This document shows positions 43,698-52,487 of a stretch of 64,000 bases of DNA, in pieces. A program made the position numbers and the translations under genes. Below the pieces are notes generated by a model that saw only the letters and a list, made by a program, of their open reading frames with translations, made no database searches and was not told the DNA's origin. Each line of letters starts with the position of its first letter. Position 1 is the stretch's first letter. This DNA is from Hyphomonadaceae bacterium (GTDB lineage: Bacteria; Pseudomonadota; Alphaproteobacteria; Caulobacterales; Hyphomonadaceae), in NCBI GenBank assembly GCA_016714495.1, contig JADKDU010000006.1, positions 124,001 through 188,000 on the forward strand. The letters are read 5' to 3'.

Positions 43698-44375
43698 TCA
43701 CAGCTTCAGCATCCAGTCCTTCGCCCCGTCGAGGATTTCAGAGAGAACTTCTGGATCCCTGCGGCCGGACTTTACTGGGACGTGGAAGGAATGATCCGCA
43801 TGGTCGACGAGATGGAGTTTGGCGCGTTTGCCGAGCTTGCTGACCGTGGGCCTCAGGAGGTCGAGGTCGGCGAATTCGTCCTTGGCGCCTTGCAGGAAGA
43901 GCATGGGGATTTTGACGGCGGCGAGATGATCGGCGCGGTCGACGCCCGGCTTGCCGGGTGGATGCAAGGGAAAGGCGAAAAAGACGAGGCCGGTGACTTT
44001 CGGCAGCGGTTCGGCGGATTGCGCCTGCGAGGTCATGCGTGCGCCGAAGGAGCGGCCGCCGGCGAATAGCGGAAGATCGCCTGCGAGCTTGCCTGCGTCT
44101 GCGACGGCGGCGCGGGCGGCGACATGGGCGATTGCGGGACTATCGGGACGTTTTGATCCCCGTTCCATATAGGGGAAGTTGTAGCGCAGCACAGCGACGC
44201 CGCGTTCGGCAAGACCGTCTGCAGTGGCGGCCATCGCCTTGTGCGTCATGCCCGCCCCTGCCCCGTGGGCCAGCACGAGGACAGCCTTCGCATCTTTCGG
44301 CTTTTGCCAGAGCGCCGAAACGGTCGAGCCGTCGGGCAGTTTAAGCGTTCGCTCTCTTGGAGTCACGGCGCTCAT
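43698..44375 (-). CDS. KANL3/Tex30-type alpha/beta hydrolase
   Basis: 225 residues. LVLAHGAGAGM (oxyanion), LFAGGRSFGARM (nucleophile Ser in GRSFG), LFLQGAKDEFAD (acid) and DHSFHVP (His) form a complete triad in the KANL3/Tex30-like group, whose substrate is unknown. Its start overlaps the preceding gene's stop by 4 bp (44372-44375), so both are in one operon. Confidence 0.88.
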   Translation of the reverse strand: MSAVTPRERTLKLPDGSTVSALWQKPKDAKAVLVLAHGAGAGMTHKAMAATADGLAERGVAVLRYNFPYMERGSKRPDSPAIAHVAARAAVADAGKLAGDLPLFAGGRSFGARMTSQAQSAEPLPKVTGLVFFAFPLHPPGKPGVDRADHLAAVKIPMLFLQGAKDEFADLDLLRPTVSKLGKRAKLHLVDHADHSFHVPVKSGRRDPEVLSEILDGAKDWMLKL

Positions 44376-45283
44376 TGCGCGGGCGGCGCGGCGGCGGCCG
44401 GAGCGGGCGAAGCCGCCGCAGCAGCGGGCTTGCGGAAGCGGAGGGTCATGCGATCACTTTCGCCGATGGCGGTGTATCGTGCCTTGTCATAGCCGGCGGC
44501 TTCGGGAGAGCCTGGCGCCGGCGCGCGCAGGTTGGGCGGCAGCATCCAGACGCCGAGCGGATGATCGGCGTTATCTTTCGGGTTGGCGTTAATCTCGGAG
44601 GATTCCTCGAGCACGAAGCCGGCATTCTGCGCGACCTGCACAACATAGCTTTCGAGCACATAGCCGGTGGACGCGGTGAGATCCTGGTCGCGTGCGGACG
44701 GGAGGCGATGCTCTTCGACGCCGAGCACGCCGCCGGGCTTCAGCGCGCGGAAGGCGTCGGCGAAGATCTTGTCGGCATAACCGCCCGCCATCCAGTTATG
44801 GATGTTGCGGAAGGTGAGTATAGCGTCCGCGCTGCCATCGGCCGCGAGACCGGGCGCCGTCTTCGACGCGGTGGTGACGGTGATGTCGCCATAGGTTTCG
44901 GGATGTTCGCCATAAGCCGCGTTCCACGCGGCGACGGCTTCGGGCGATTCCGGGTGCGCGGCGACGAGCTTGCCGCCGCCCGCCTTGAGCCACGGACCAA
45001 GGATCGCCGTCCAGTAGCCCCCGCCGGGCCAGATTTCGACGACGGTGTCGGTGGGCTTGAGGCCGAAGAAGGACAGCGTCGTGACGGGATGGCGCCATGT
45101 ATCGCGCGCCTTGACGCTGTCGAGACGCCAGGTTCCGCCGACGGCCCAGTCGAGGGGCTGCGCGGAGGCGGCCGTGGCGGGAGCACCCCCGGCCGCAGGC
45201 ACGGGGACCGCGTCATCGTCGCGACAGCTCGCCATCAAGGCGAAAGCTGCAAGGGCAAGGACCACGCGGGCAGGTTTCATCAT
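44372..45283 (-). CDS. Lipoprotein-type SAM-dependent methyltransferase
   Basis: 303 residues. The N-terminus ends in ALMASC, a lipobox, so it appears exported and lipidated. The core resembles COG4798 predicted methyltransferases: VVEIWPGGGYWTAILGPWL (SAM site) and FRALKPGGVLGVEEHR. A methyltransferase outside the cytoplasm would lack SAM, so either the signal is not used or the SAM fold has another role. A C-terminal Ala/Pro-rich tail follows (AAAASPAPAAAAPPAQ). Confidence 0.85.
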   Translation of the reverse strand: MMKPARVVLALAAFALMASCRDDDAVPVPAAGGAPATAASAQPLDWAVGGTWRLDSVKARDTWRHPVTTLSFFGLKPTDTVVEIWPGGGYWTAILGPWLKAGGGKLVAAHPESPEAVAAWNAAYGEHPETYGDITVTTASKTAPGLAADGSADAILTFRNIHNWMAGGYADKIFADAFRALKPGGVLGVEEHRLPSARDQDLTASTGYVLESYVVQVAQNAGFVLEESSEINANPKDNADHPLGVWMLPPNLRAPAPGSPEAAGYDKARYTAIGESDRMTLRFRKPAAAAASPAPAAAAPPAQ

Positions 45284-45361
45284 CGGTTTCCGTCTGCAGC
45301 AGCCTGATTCCAGAGCCTATTCTGCCCTGTTCTGGGCAGTGACATTATCCATTCGGGATGA

Positions 45362-45389
45362 CTTGACCACCCGGGACCGCATTCCCAAC
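45362..45389 (+). promoter_or_regulatory. Candidate sigma-32 promoter of hsp20
   Basis: CTTGAC (45362-45367) and CCCAAC (45384-45389), 16 bp apart, resemble the alphaproteobacterial RpoH pattern (CTTG, CCCAT-like). It would give a leader of about 130 nt, room enough for the ROSE structure. Confidence 0.45.
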
Positions 45390-45501
45390 TCGAATGCCGA
45401 GGCGCTGCAATCGCGGGCCTTGGAGGCCGAAGCGCTGGCCAAGTGGCGGCGCTGCGAGCGGTCTTCCAGATAAACCCGCGGAACCGTGAACCGGCGCCGC
45501 A

Positions 45502-45522
45502 CTGTTGCTTGAAGAAGGACAG
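45502..45522 (+). promoter_or_regulatory. ROSE-type RNA thermometer hairpin over the hsp20 ribosome site
   Basis: CTG-TTGCT (45502-45509), loop TGAAGA, AGGA-CAG (45516-45522): the anti-Shine-Dalgarno motif UUGCU pairs with AGGA, with a bulged G as in ROSE elements, and CTG/CAG extends the stem. AUG is at 45526. Heat would open the hairpin and allow translation. Confidence 0.75.
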
Positions 45523-45525
45523 ACC

Positions 45526-46011
45526 ATGACCACGTTCGACCTTTCCCCCCTTTATCGCACTGTCGTCGGATTTGACCGATTGGCCAGCATGATGGACACC
45601 GCCGCCCGGCTTGATGGCGCGCAAGGCTATCCTCCCTACAATATCGAACAGTCCCTTGAGGACGAGAACGCGTATGCGATCGAGCTCGCAGTCGCGGGCT
45701 TCGCCGAAGGCGACCTCGATCTTGAAGTAAAGGAAGGCCAGCTGATCGTCGTCGGCAAGAAAGACGGCGCTGAAGCGAACCGCAAATTCCTCCATCGCGG
45801 CATTGCGGAGCGCGGCTTCATCCGTCGCTTCCAGCTTGCCGATCACGTCGTGGTGAGTGGCGCTGCGCTGAAGAACGGTCTGCTGCGCATCGAGCTGAAG
45901 CGTGAGCTGCCGGAAGCGATGAAGCCGCGCAAGATCGCGATCGGTGACGCAACGTCTCCCCAGGTGATCGAAGGCGGCGCGACGAAAATCCGCTCGGCTT
46001 CGGCTGCCTAA
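45526..46011 (+). CDS. Hsp20/IbpA-family small heat-shock protein
   Basis: 161 residues from ATG 45526. N-terminal FDLSPLYRTVVGFDRLASMMD is the IbpA-type start; the alpha-crystallin core runs through YPPYNIEQSLEDENAYAIELAVAGFAEGDLDLEVKEGQLIVVGKK and KFLHRGIAERGFIRRFQLADHV to GLLRIELKRELPEA. It holds unfolding proteins in a refoldable state. Expression is probably set by heat through a ROSE leader and an RpoH promoter. Terminated at 46135-46171. Confidence 0.95.
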   Translation: MTTFDLSPLYRTVVGFDRLASMMDTAARLDGAQGYPPYNIEQSLEDENAYAIELAVAGFAEGDLDLEVKEGQLIVVGKKDGAEANRKFLHRGIAERGFIRRFQLADHVVVSGAALKNGLLRIELKRELPEAMKPRKIAIGDATSPQVIEGGATKIRSASAA

Positions 46012-46134
46012 GGGAGACCTCTTGAAAACCGGATTGATCATTCCGATCTGATAATCTGGTTGAAAGACCCCGGCGGTGAGCCGGCCAGCCCCTCCCTCCC
46101 CCCGGTTGGGCCAGCCTTGGATCCCGCTAAAGAG

Positions 46135-46171
46135 AAGCGGCGCACTCTCCCCCGGAGTGCGCCGCTTTTTT
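46135..46171. terminator. Strong bidirectional terminator between hsp20 and rhomboid
   Basis: AAGCGGCGCACTC (46135-46147) pairs perfectly with GAGTGCGCCGCTT (46155-46167) around a 7-nt loop, followed by TTTTTT on the plus strand. It lies between two convergent genes and probably ends both. Confidence 0.9.
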
Positions 46172-46178
46172 CTTTTGA

Positions 46179-46814
46179 TCAGATCGAAGTCGGCAGCATC
46201 TGCAGGAACTGGTCGAAGGCGCTGCGAGGCGCATCGGGCCAGAACAGGCAGACGATGGCGATGCCCGCGAGCGCGCCGCCGAGGTGCGCGCCATGGCCGA
46301 TGCCGTCGCGAATATTGCTGCGCGAGGCCCAGGCGGACCACACGATGTAGCAGATGGCGAACACGATCAGCGGCATGGGCAGCAGGAAGAACGCCATGAT
46401 CTGGACGAAGGGCGCGAACACAGCCGTGGCCGTGGTGACCCCGGAGATCGCACCGGAGGCGCCGAGCGCGCGATAGCTCATGTCGCGGAAATGCTCCATC
46501 CACGTCCACAGCGAACCGGCGAGCAGCGAACCGAAATAGATGATCAGGAAGCCGGACGTTGTGGTGAAGTATTCGAGATAGGGGCCCATGAAATAGAGGG
46601 CCAGCATGTTCATGAAGAGGTGGAGCGGGTCGCCGTGGATGAAGCCCGAGGTGACCATGCGATACCACTGCTTTGCGCGCCGCATGCGGCCGACATCGAA
46701 CATCAGCTGGTCGATGAACTTGTCGTTGTTGAACGCGGTGATCGAGATGGCGATGTTCGCAACCAGCAGCGCCAGCGTGGCTGGCGAGCGGAGAAGAAGC
46801 TCGATCTCGTTCAT
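46179..46814 (-). CDS. Rhomboid-family intramembrane serine protease
   Basis: 211 residues, about six membrane helices. The catalytic Ser is in GASGAISG, the His in GHGAHLGGALAG, and the oxyanion Asn in HLFMNM. Rhomboids cleave single-pass membrane proteins inside the bilayer. The gene follows the GST-like gene in the same direction with a 21-bp gap, suggesting co-transcription. Substrates unknown. Confidence 0.93.
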   Translation of the reverse strand: MNEIELLLRSPATLALLVANIAISITAFNNDKFIDQLMFDVGRMRRAKQWYRMVTSGFIHGDPLHLFMNMLALYFMGPYLEYFTTTSGFLIIYFGSLLAGSLWTWMEHFRDMSYRALGASGAISGVTTATAVFAPFVQIMAFFLLPMPLIVFAICYIVWSAWASRSNIRDGIGHGAHLGGALAGIAIVCLFWPDAPRSAFDQFLQMLPTSI

Positions 46815-46835
46815 GGCGCGCGCTCCGGACGGGCG

Positions 46836-48140
46836 TCAGTCTCTGGCGTCGGCGTCCGGGGATTCGTCATCGGAAGCGGCGGGGGCGGCTTCTTCGCTGG
46901 CGTCGTCAGCAGCATCCTCGCTGTCCTGATCGGAGCCGGCTTCGGCGGAGACTCCCTCGCCTTCGGCGCGGCTGCGGCCGCCACGGCGCCGACGGCGACG
47001 CTTGCGCTTGCGGCCGGCTTCGTCAGCGCTCTCGCCATCGCGCGGCTGTTCGCTGCCGGTTTCGGAGGCTTCCGCGGCTTCGGACGCTTCGGCCTCCGGT
47101 GACTCGGTGTGTTGCAGGCGTGCGTCTGGTCGTTGATCCTGGCGCGGCGGACGCTGCAGGAACACGGTAGCGCCAGCGTCGTCGGTGAAAGCCTTTAGAG
47201 TTTCGATCGCCTGACCGGTCACAAATTTGCGGCGCAGTTCGCGGAAGGAACGCGCGGCGGAGCGCAAGGGGCAAAGCGTCAGCGTTTCCTTGCCGAACGT
47301 GACCTGAAACGTCTCATTGCCGGCGAGCGAATTCTCGAGATTCTCGGCTGCCCAGGGCAGAAAGAATGCGGCAAGGTCATCCGCGAAAATCGGCGCGAGG
47401 GTTTCCTTGAGATCCTCGAGCGCTGCGAACGGGCCGGAGGCGGTCGGCGCGGACATGAACTCACACCATTTCGCGACGAACGCGCCGTCCTTCTCGATAA
47501 TCTTGGCGGGCGTGGGGTCCTTCATCATCTGGATCAGCTGGCCCGCGATGGCGAAATCGGCGATCGAGGGACGGTCGCCAAAGATGAAGAGATGCTTCTT
47601 CAGGTGATCATCGAGCAGCTTGATGAACTTCTTGAACGACTTCTCGGCCACGGGGCCGAGCTCTCCGTCGAGCTGCATGGTCTTGAGCTGGCCAGCCATC
47701 GTCTCGATGGCGAGGTCTTCGGTCGCCTTGCGGTCGCCGGGGGCGCCGGAGGGATAGTATTCCTCGATCGAGCGCTGAGCGGCGAGGCGTTGGTCCTTCT
47801 TGCGGGTCCAGCGATAGTGGAAGGCGGCCTTGGCGAGCCAGACGTCGGCATACTCTTCCAACACGCAGGCGAGGAAGGCGGTGGCCGGATCGGCGGGCGT
47901 GGCGGAGGGTTCGGGGCTGTCGGCCTCAAGCGCTTCCATCATCGGCGTAGTGTCGTGCACGGCAAAGCCGGACGACGTCACCAGCACGGGCAGCGTGCCG
48001 AAGCGCGAGAGGCGCTTCAGCTCATCCTCGGTTTCCGCAGTACGCGGCACCCAATCGAAGGCGAACGCCTTGTACTTGAGGTAGGACCGCATCTTGGTGG
48101 AATAGGCCGAGGTCTCGGCGCCGAACAGGCGATAGGACAT
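46836..48140 (-). CDS. Glutathione S-transferase-like protein with charged C-terminal extension
   Basis: 434 residues. The N-terminal thioredoxin-like fold (MSYRLFGAETSAYSTKMRSYL, then GTLPVLVTSSGFAVHDT) and helical GST C-domain (FIFGDRPSIADFAIAGQLIQMM) end near residue ~245, with a further domain to ~335. The last ~100 residues are low-complexity: acidic Glu/Ala/Asp runs around a basic core KRKRRRRRRGG. That tail recalls nucleic-acid-binding disordered regions and is unusual for a GST. Typical GSTs are 200-230 residues. Confidence 0.85.
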   Translation of the reverse strand: MSYRLFGAETSAYSTKMRSYLKYKAFAFDWVPRTAETEDELKRLSRFGTLPVLVTSSGFAVHDTTPMMEALEADSPEPSATPADPATAFLACVLEEYADVWLAKAAFHYRWTRKKDQRLAAQRSIEEYYPSGAPGDRKATEDLAIETMAGQLKTMQLDGELGPVAEKSFKKFIKLLDDHLKKHLFIFGDRPSIADFAIAGQLIQMMKDPTPAKIIEKDGAFVAKWCEFMSAPTASGPFAALEDLKETLAPIFADDLAAFFLPWAAENLENSLAGNETFQVTFGKETLTLCPLRSAARSFRELRRKFVTGQAIETLKAFTDDAGATVFLQRPPRQDQRPDARLQHTESPEAEASEAAEASETGSEQPRDGESADEAGRKRKRRRRRRGGRSRAEGEGVSAEAGSDQDSEDAADDASEEAAPAASDDESPDADARD

Positions 48141-48496
48141 TCAAGTCTCCGGAAAGCGCGCGGAAACTACGCGGGATGACCTTTTGCTTCAACCGCTGAT
48201 TGCGGGCGGGAAGCCCTGATTTCAGCGATAAATCGAGGCTTTTTCGAACCAGACGCGGCAGCGCAGGCCGAGCCCAGGCGGATGGGCCATGACAGACCGC
48301 CCGTGCGATCGGCCAATGAACCATGCGAAAGCAACAAATCATGCGGCGCTGATGGACCTTTTCGGCACGCACGGCGGGGCAAAACTTCCTTGGTTAGCGC
48401 GGCGTATATCGCGCCGATTCGCATGGCCGATTTAATCGTTTTCCCACCCCCTATTGGCACGCTCCGCGACGGAGAAGGGGTCGGCAGGAGACTGCC

Positions 48497-49705
48497 ATGA
48501 CGAACAGGGACAAAGAGAGCGAAAGCTCTGGCGGGCTCAATCTCGCCGAGCGAATTCGCCGTCTTGCGAACGGGCGGAACACGATCGACGTCGCGCAATT
48601 CCAGTTCATCGAACTGGACGATATCCGCGCGCGTTATGGCGCACGCTGGGAAGAGAAACGCGATCGCGTCGCGCAGATCGCGCGCCAGTTCATCACACGA
48701 CGTATTGCAGCCGAGGATGTGCTGATCGCGGGCGCGGATGGATTTCTGCTGGTGTTCGGAGCCGTCACGGGGCCTCTCGCCGATGCAGCGGGCGTATACC
48801 TCTCGAAGGAACTCAACGCGTTCTTTCTAGGCTCGCCCGATCTCGACGACATGCAGATCGAGGCGAAGCATCAGTCAATGAGCGTCGACGATATCGCCAC
48901 CGCATTCAGCGCCATGCTTGCCGGCTCGAAGGAAGAGCCGCCGCCTGCGGCCGCGCGCACGCCGGCCGAAACGCCGATGGGCTTCACGCCCGTGTGGGAT
49001 GTGCAGCACGAGGCGCTTTCGACCTTCTTCATCACCCCTCTTGATCCAGCGACCGGTGGGCCGCTGGACTGGAACCTCGCCAGTCATCGTCATGCCGACA
49101 TGGACGAGCTGAAGCTCAAGGCGTCTGAAGAGGCGATGAAAAAACTCTTCGACACGGGCAAACGGGCGCTGATGGGTGTGGCGGTGCACGTCTCCAGCCT
49201 GAACAGCCAGCAGAGTTTGTCGCGCCTCATAGCCGTGATCTCAAAATTCGATCCAGCTCTCGCGCGCTACCGCGTGCTTCGCATAAGCTGTGTCGAACCA
49301 GGCTATCCGCGCATCTATCTCGAAGACATCCTGCGCGTGCTCAAACCGCGCATTCCCCATATTGCGATCGGACTCAACTGGAACGAACCGGACGTCGCAT
49401 CCGTCCTGAGGCTTCATCCAGCGGCGATCGGGTTCTCGCTGCCCCTAGGTCTCCTGGGTCCGCATGGATCGAAGTCGGAGGCTTTCAAGCGCATTCACGC
49501 GGCCATCGATCTGGCGCGCCATCAGGGCGTCTCGGTCGGCGTCGAGGGCGACCTGCAGCCTGAACATGCACACCGCTTCGCGCGGGATGGGGCGAATCAC
49601 ATCTGCTCGCCGCGCATCTGGCCTACGCGCCCTTCCCTGCCTCCGGCAGAGGTCTGGCCCACATCGCGCCTTGGCGTCGAGGCGAGAACCGAAACGGCGG
49701 CGTGA
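48497..49705 (+). CDS. Hypothetical protein with degenerate EAL-like C-terminus
   Basis: 402 residues. Residues ~35-130 resemble a degenerate GGDEF or response fold (IELDDIRARYGARW). A linker rich in Pro/Ala follows (~150-165). The C-terminal half (RYRVLRISCVEPGYPRIYLEDILRVLKPRIPHIAIGL, FSLPLGLLG, AIDLARHQGVSVGVEGDLQPEHAHRF) has the layout of an EAL phosphodiesterase, but the EAL/ExLxR and metal residues are absent. It may bind c-di-GMP or act as a scaffold. Assigned from pattern similarity only. Confidence 0.65.
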   Translation: MTNRDKESESSGGLNLAERIRRLANGRNTIDVAQFQFIELDDIRARYGARWEEKRDRVAQIARQFITRRIAAEDVLIAGADGFLLVFGAVTGPLADAAGVYLSKELNAFFLGSPDLDDMQIEAKHQSMSVDDIATAFSAMLAGSKEEPPPAAARTPAETPMGFTPVWDVQHEALSTFFITPLDPATGGPLDWNLASHRHADMDELKLKASEEAMKKLFDTGKRALMGVAVHVSSLNSQQSLSRLIAVISKFDPALARYRVLRISCVEPGYPRIYLEDILRVLKPRIPHIAIGLNWNEPDVASVLRLHPAAIGFSLPLGLLGPHGSKSEAFKRIHAAIDLARHQGVSVGVEGDLQPEHAHRFARDGANHICSPRIWPTRPSLPPAEVWPTSRLGVEARTETAA

Positions 49706-49815
49706 GCCGAGGCGCGAGACAGCTGCGCTGCTTCCGCCACGTTGCGGCGCGCCTGGATGCTGATAGATTTCAGCCTCGCGCAAAGTGGCGAAAGGCGCGC
49801 ACCGGAGGCGTCGGC

Positions 49816-50148
49816 ATGAAGACTGCAATCACGCTCGCGACGATCATTCTGTCGTGCGCTGCACCCGCCGCTGCTCAGCAGCGAACGACCCTGCAGGAGG
49901 TCACAGCCAAGGGCATCGTGATCAATGCCGGCGGCATGCAGATCGATGTGACCTACAAGCCCGATGGCAGCTTTACCGCCGCGGGGGGCGAGGTCGCCGG
50001 CAACTGGCGCATTGACGGCGAGAAGCTCTGCACGACGTCGAACTTCCAGCCGAAGGAAGAATGCACGCCCTATCCGGCCGGAAAGAAATCCGGCGACTCA
50101 TTCGAGCTTACCGGCTTGCGGGGCACGACGAAGATCACGATCAAATAG
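49816..50148 (+). CDS. Small secreted hypothetical protein
   Basis: 110 residues from ATG 49816; signal peptide ~1-20 (APAAAQ). A single beta-rich domain (IDVTYKPDGSFTAAGGEVAGNWRIDGEKLCTTSNFQPKEECTPYPAG) with a cysteine pair is common in short uncharacterised periplasmic proteins. The frame extends to 49702 but the region before ATG 49816 is not signal-like. Confidence 0.8.
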   Translation: MKTAITLATIILSCAAPAAAQQRTTLQEVTAKGIVINAGGMQIDVTYKPDGSFTAAGGEVAGNWRIDGEKLCTTSNFQPKEECTPYPAGKKSGDSFELTGLRGTTKITIK

Positions 50149-50790
50149 ACCCAGGCGCATAGGGCGCGAAAGCGCCTTGCACCTTCGTGCTGCGGGGTGT
50201 TTTTTGTTTGGGTGGTTGGAAGTTTACCCCTCCCCCCGGGCGCTACGCGCCGTTCAAAGAACGCGCCCGCAGAAATGGCGACCCCGGCCACTGCTTTCAC
50301 AGGGCCGGGGCGACACCATGGTTGTCCGCCAGTTCGTCCTTCGAGCCTTGGCCCTGATCAGGGGCCGCCCGTTCGACGCCATCCGGCGAAGCGGAGCCTG
50401 GAGCGTCTTGGTTCGGCGTCCGCACAACTCTGGGACTCACATCCCACTTCCATGCGTCCGCGCGGCTGAGACCACGCTCGTGTCCGTTTTTATCCCCTCT
50501 CGAGGACTCTAGCGGTCTTGGATTCCGCCAGAGCGTGATGCCGTCCCTTGCAGGGCGCGCCATCGCTTCCGGTGCTCGTTGCTCCCCGTGTTCAGCGCCC
50601 GTCCAATCGGGCTTACCAGTGGGGACATTCAGTTGCTCGACCCGCGACGGTCTCCTCTCTGAACACAAACAGGCTCTCACAACTCGCGGCGATGGAGAAT
50701 GGCCGCGGCCTGTGGAAACTGTTGATCGCTCTGTTGATAAACAGCGCCGCGTGGGGCAACGAAACTGCGCAGGCTTTCCGGAGAGACCAG
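50149..50790. other. Intergenic with possible terminator, otherwise unassigned
   Basis: Two small hairpins (GGCGC-GAAA-GCGCC at 50163-50176 and GCAC-CTTC-GTGC at 50179-50190) precede a T-run at 50201-50206 and may end the upstream gene. The remaining ~580 bp shows only low-value frames. Confidence 0.4.
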
Positions 50791-51951
50791 ATGGCGCTCG
50801 ATCCAGAGACACGGCAGCAGCTCATCGAGACTGTCAGGCGTTTTGTCAACGAGGTTTGCCGGCCAAACGAGCAGCTTGTCTCGGAGACAAACGCGATTCC
50901 GGAAAAGATTGTGCAGGAGATGCGCGATCTTGGGCTGTTCGGGATTTCGATCTCGCAAGACTATGGCGGGCTCGGCCTCAACATGGAGGAAGAGGCGCTG
51001 GTGATCCTCGAGATGGGGCGCACTTCGCCTGCCTTTAGGTCAACCTTCGGCACCAATGTCGGCATCGGCAGCCAGGGCATCGTGATGTTCGGCAATGACG
51101 ACCAGAAGAATGAGTGGCTGCCGAAGCTCGCGACAGGAGAAGCGATCGCGAGCTTCGCGCTGACGGAGCCGGATTCAGGATCGGACGCCGGGTCGGTGAA
51201 GACGAAGGCGGTGAAGGAAGGCAATCACTACGTGCTCGACGGCTCGAAACGGTTCATCACCAACGCCGACAAGGCCGACATCTTCACGGTAATGGCGCGC
51301 ACCGATCCCAATACGCCGGGTGCCAAGGGGCTTTCCGCTTTCATTGTCGAGCGTGCAACGCCGGGCGTTTCGGTCGGCAAGCCCGAGAAAAAGATGGGCC
51401 AGCAGGGCGCGAATGTGTGCGATGTGGCGTTCGACAATGCGCGCGTGCCGATCACCAATCGCCTTGGCGAGGAAGGCGAAGGCATGAAGGTGGCGATGTC
51501 GGTGCTGGACCGCGGGCGGTTGCATATCTCGTCGCTGAGCGTCGGGATTGCGGAACGACTGGTCGAAGAAATGACGCGCTATGCTTCCGAGCGGAAGCAG
51601 TTCGGCAAGCCGATCATCGAGCATCAGCTGGTGATGGCCATGGTTGCCGACAGCTATGCCGAGGCGGCCGCCGGGCGCGCCATGGCGATGGATGCGGTAA
51701 GGAAGTACGACGCGAATGACAAGGTCACGCTGCTCGCGGCGGCGACCAAGATGTGGTGCACCGAGATGGTCGGACGCGTGGCGGATCGGGCCGTGCAGGT
51801 GTTCGGCGGATCAGGCTATATCGCGGACTATGCGGTCGAGCGCTTCTATCGCGACGTGCGTATCCTGCGGCTCTATGAGGGCACGACGCAGATCCAGCAG
51901 ATGGTGATCGGCCGCGAGCTGCAGCGGATGGCCAAAGTAGGCGAGATCTAG
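50791..51951 (+). CDS. Acyl-CoA dehydrogenase
   Basis: 386 residues from ATG 50791 (GGAGAG upstream; an open frame back to 50548 is ignored as lacking fold). Motifs: FALTEPDSGSDAGSV (FAD contact), DGSKRFITNADKAD, QFGKPIIEHQLVMA and VFGGSGYIADYAVERFYRDVRILRLYEGTTQIQQMVIGREL, where the last includes the conserved catalytic region and Glu of short/branched-chain enzymes. It oxidises acyl-CoA to enoyl-CoA, passing electrons to ETF. Exact chain preference is not visible. Confidence 0.93.
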   Translation: MALDPETRQQLIETVRRFVNEVCRPNEQLVSETNAIPEKIVQEMRDLGLFGISISQDYGGLGLNMEEEALVILEMGRTSPAFRSTFGTNVGIGSQGIVMFGNDDQKNEWLPKLATGEAIASFALTEPDSGSDAGSVKTKAVKEGNHYVLDGSKRFITNADKADIFTVMARTDPNTPGAKGLSAFIVERATPGVSVGKPEKKMGQQGANVCDVAFDNARVPITNRLGEEGEGMKVAMSVLDRGRLHISSLSVGIAERLVEEMTRYASERKQFGKPIIEHQLVMAMVADSYAEAAAGRAMAMDAVRKYDANDKVTLLAAATKMWCTEMVGRVADRAVQVFGGSGYIADYAVERFYRDVRILRLYEGTTQIQQMVIGRELQRMAKVGEI

Positions 51952-52379
51952 CGATCTTCATCAAGGGCTGCGATCAGGGCGGCGCGCAGTTCGGCTGTGT
52001 CGCTAAGGCCGATCATCATCGCCTGCCCGTTGATCATCACCCGCTCGGACGGCGCGCCGACAGAAGCGAGGCTGGCCGAGCGGTCGAAATCGGCCAGCGC
52101 CTGTTCGCGGAGTTTCACGCGATCTGTTTTGTCTTCCGCCACATCGGCCAGCGTCGATCGAGCCAGCGCCGCGACTTTCAGTACATAGGGATTGGCCTCG
52201 CAGGCGGCCGTGTGTTCGTCGATGGCGGCGGATGTTTGGTCGATGTCGACCTCCTCGCCGTGCCGGCCAACCGAAGCCATCAGGTTGACGGTCGCCTGCA
52301 GGGACCCGTCAGGACAGGCGATGGCGCAGGGCACCACGAGGACCATGCTTGCGGCCGATGCGAGTGTGCTGAATTTCAT
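51948..52379 (-). CDS. Secreted hypothetical protein (tandem paralogue 1)
   Basis: 143 residues from ATG 52379 (an ATG two codons upstream is possible). Signal peptide ~1-22. The body (LMASVGRHGEEVDIDQTSAAIDEH, NPYVLKVAALARSTLADVAED, VKLREQALADFDRSASLASVG, RVMINGQAMMIGLSD) matches the next gene upstream in order and content, so they are duplicates. Family not recognised. It overlaps the acyl-CoA dehydrogenase end by 4 bp on the other strand. Confidence 0.75.
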   Translation of the reverse strand: MKFSTLASAASMVLVVPCAIACPDGSLQATVNLMASVGRHGEEVDIDQTSAAIDEHTAACEANPYVLKVAALARSTLADVAEDKTDRVKLREQALADFDRSASLASVGAPSERVMINGQAMMIGLSDTAELRAALIAALDEDR

Positions 52380-52487
52380 GTGCATGGTCCCACTGGCTCA
52401 ACCCACGCCAAGTCTGCGCTGCGCAATGCGGCGCAAAGGGGGCGAGAGCGAGCATGGCGCACTGGGATTAGATTCCGGCGCGCTTGG

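Noticed and set aside
45280..46668. 462-codon minus-strand frame across hsp20 and rhomboid
   Set aside because: Out of frame with rhomboid, crosses a strong terminator and has no recognisable protein features.
50297..50812. 171-codon minus-strand frame in the gap before the acyl-CoA dehydrogenase
   Set aside because: Composition is Arg/Pro/Ser-rich, with no motif, and it runs into the dehydrogenase start.
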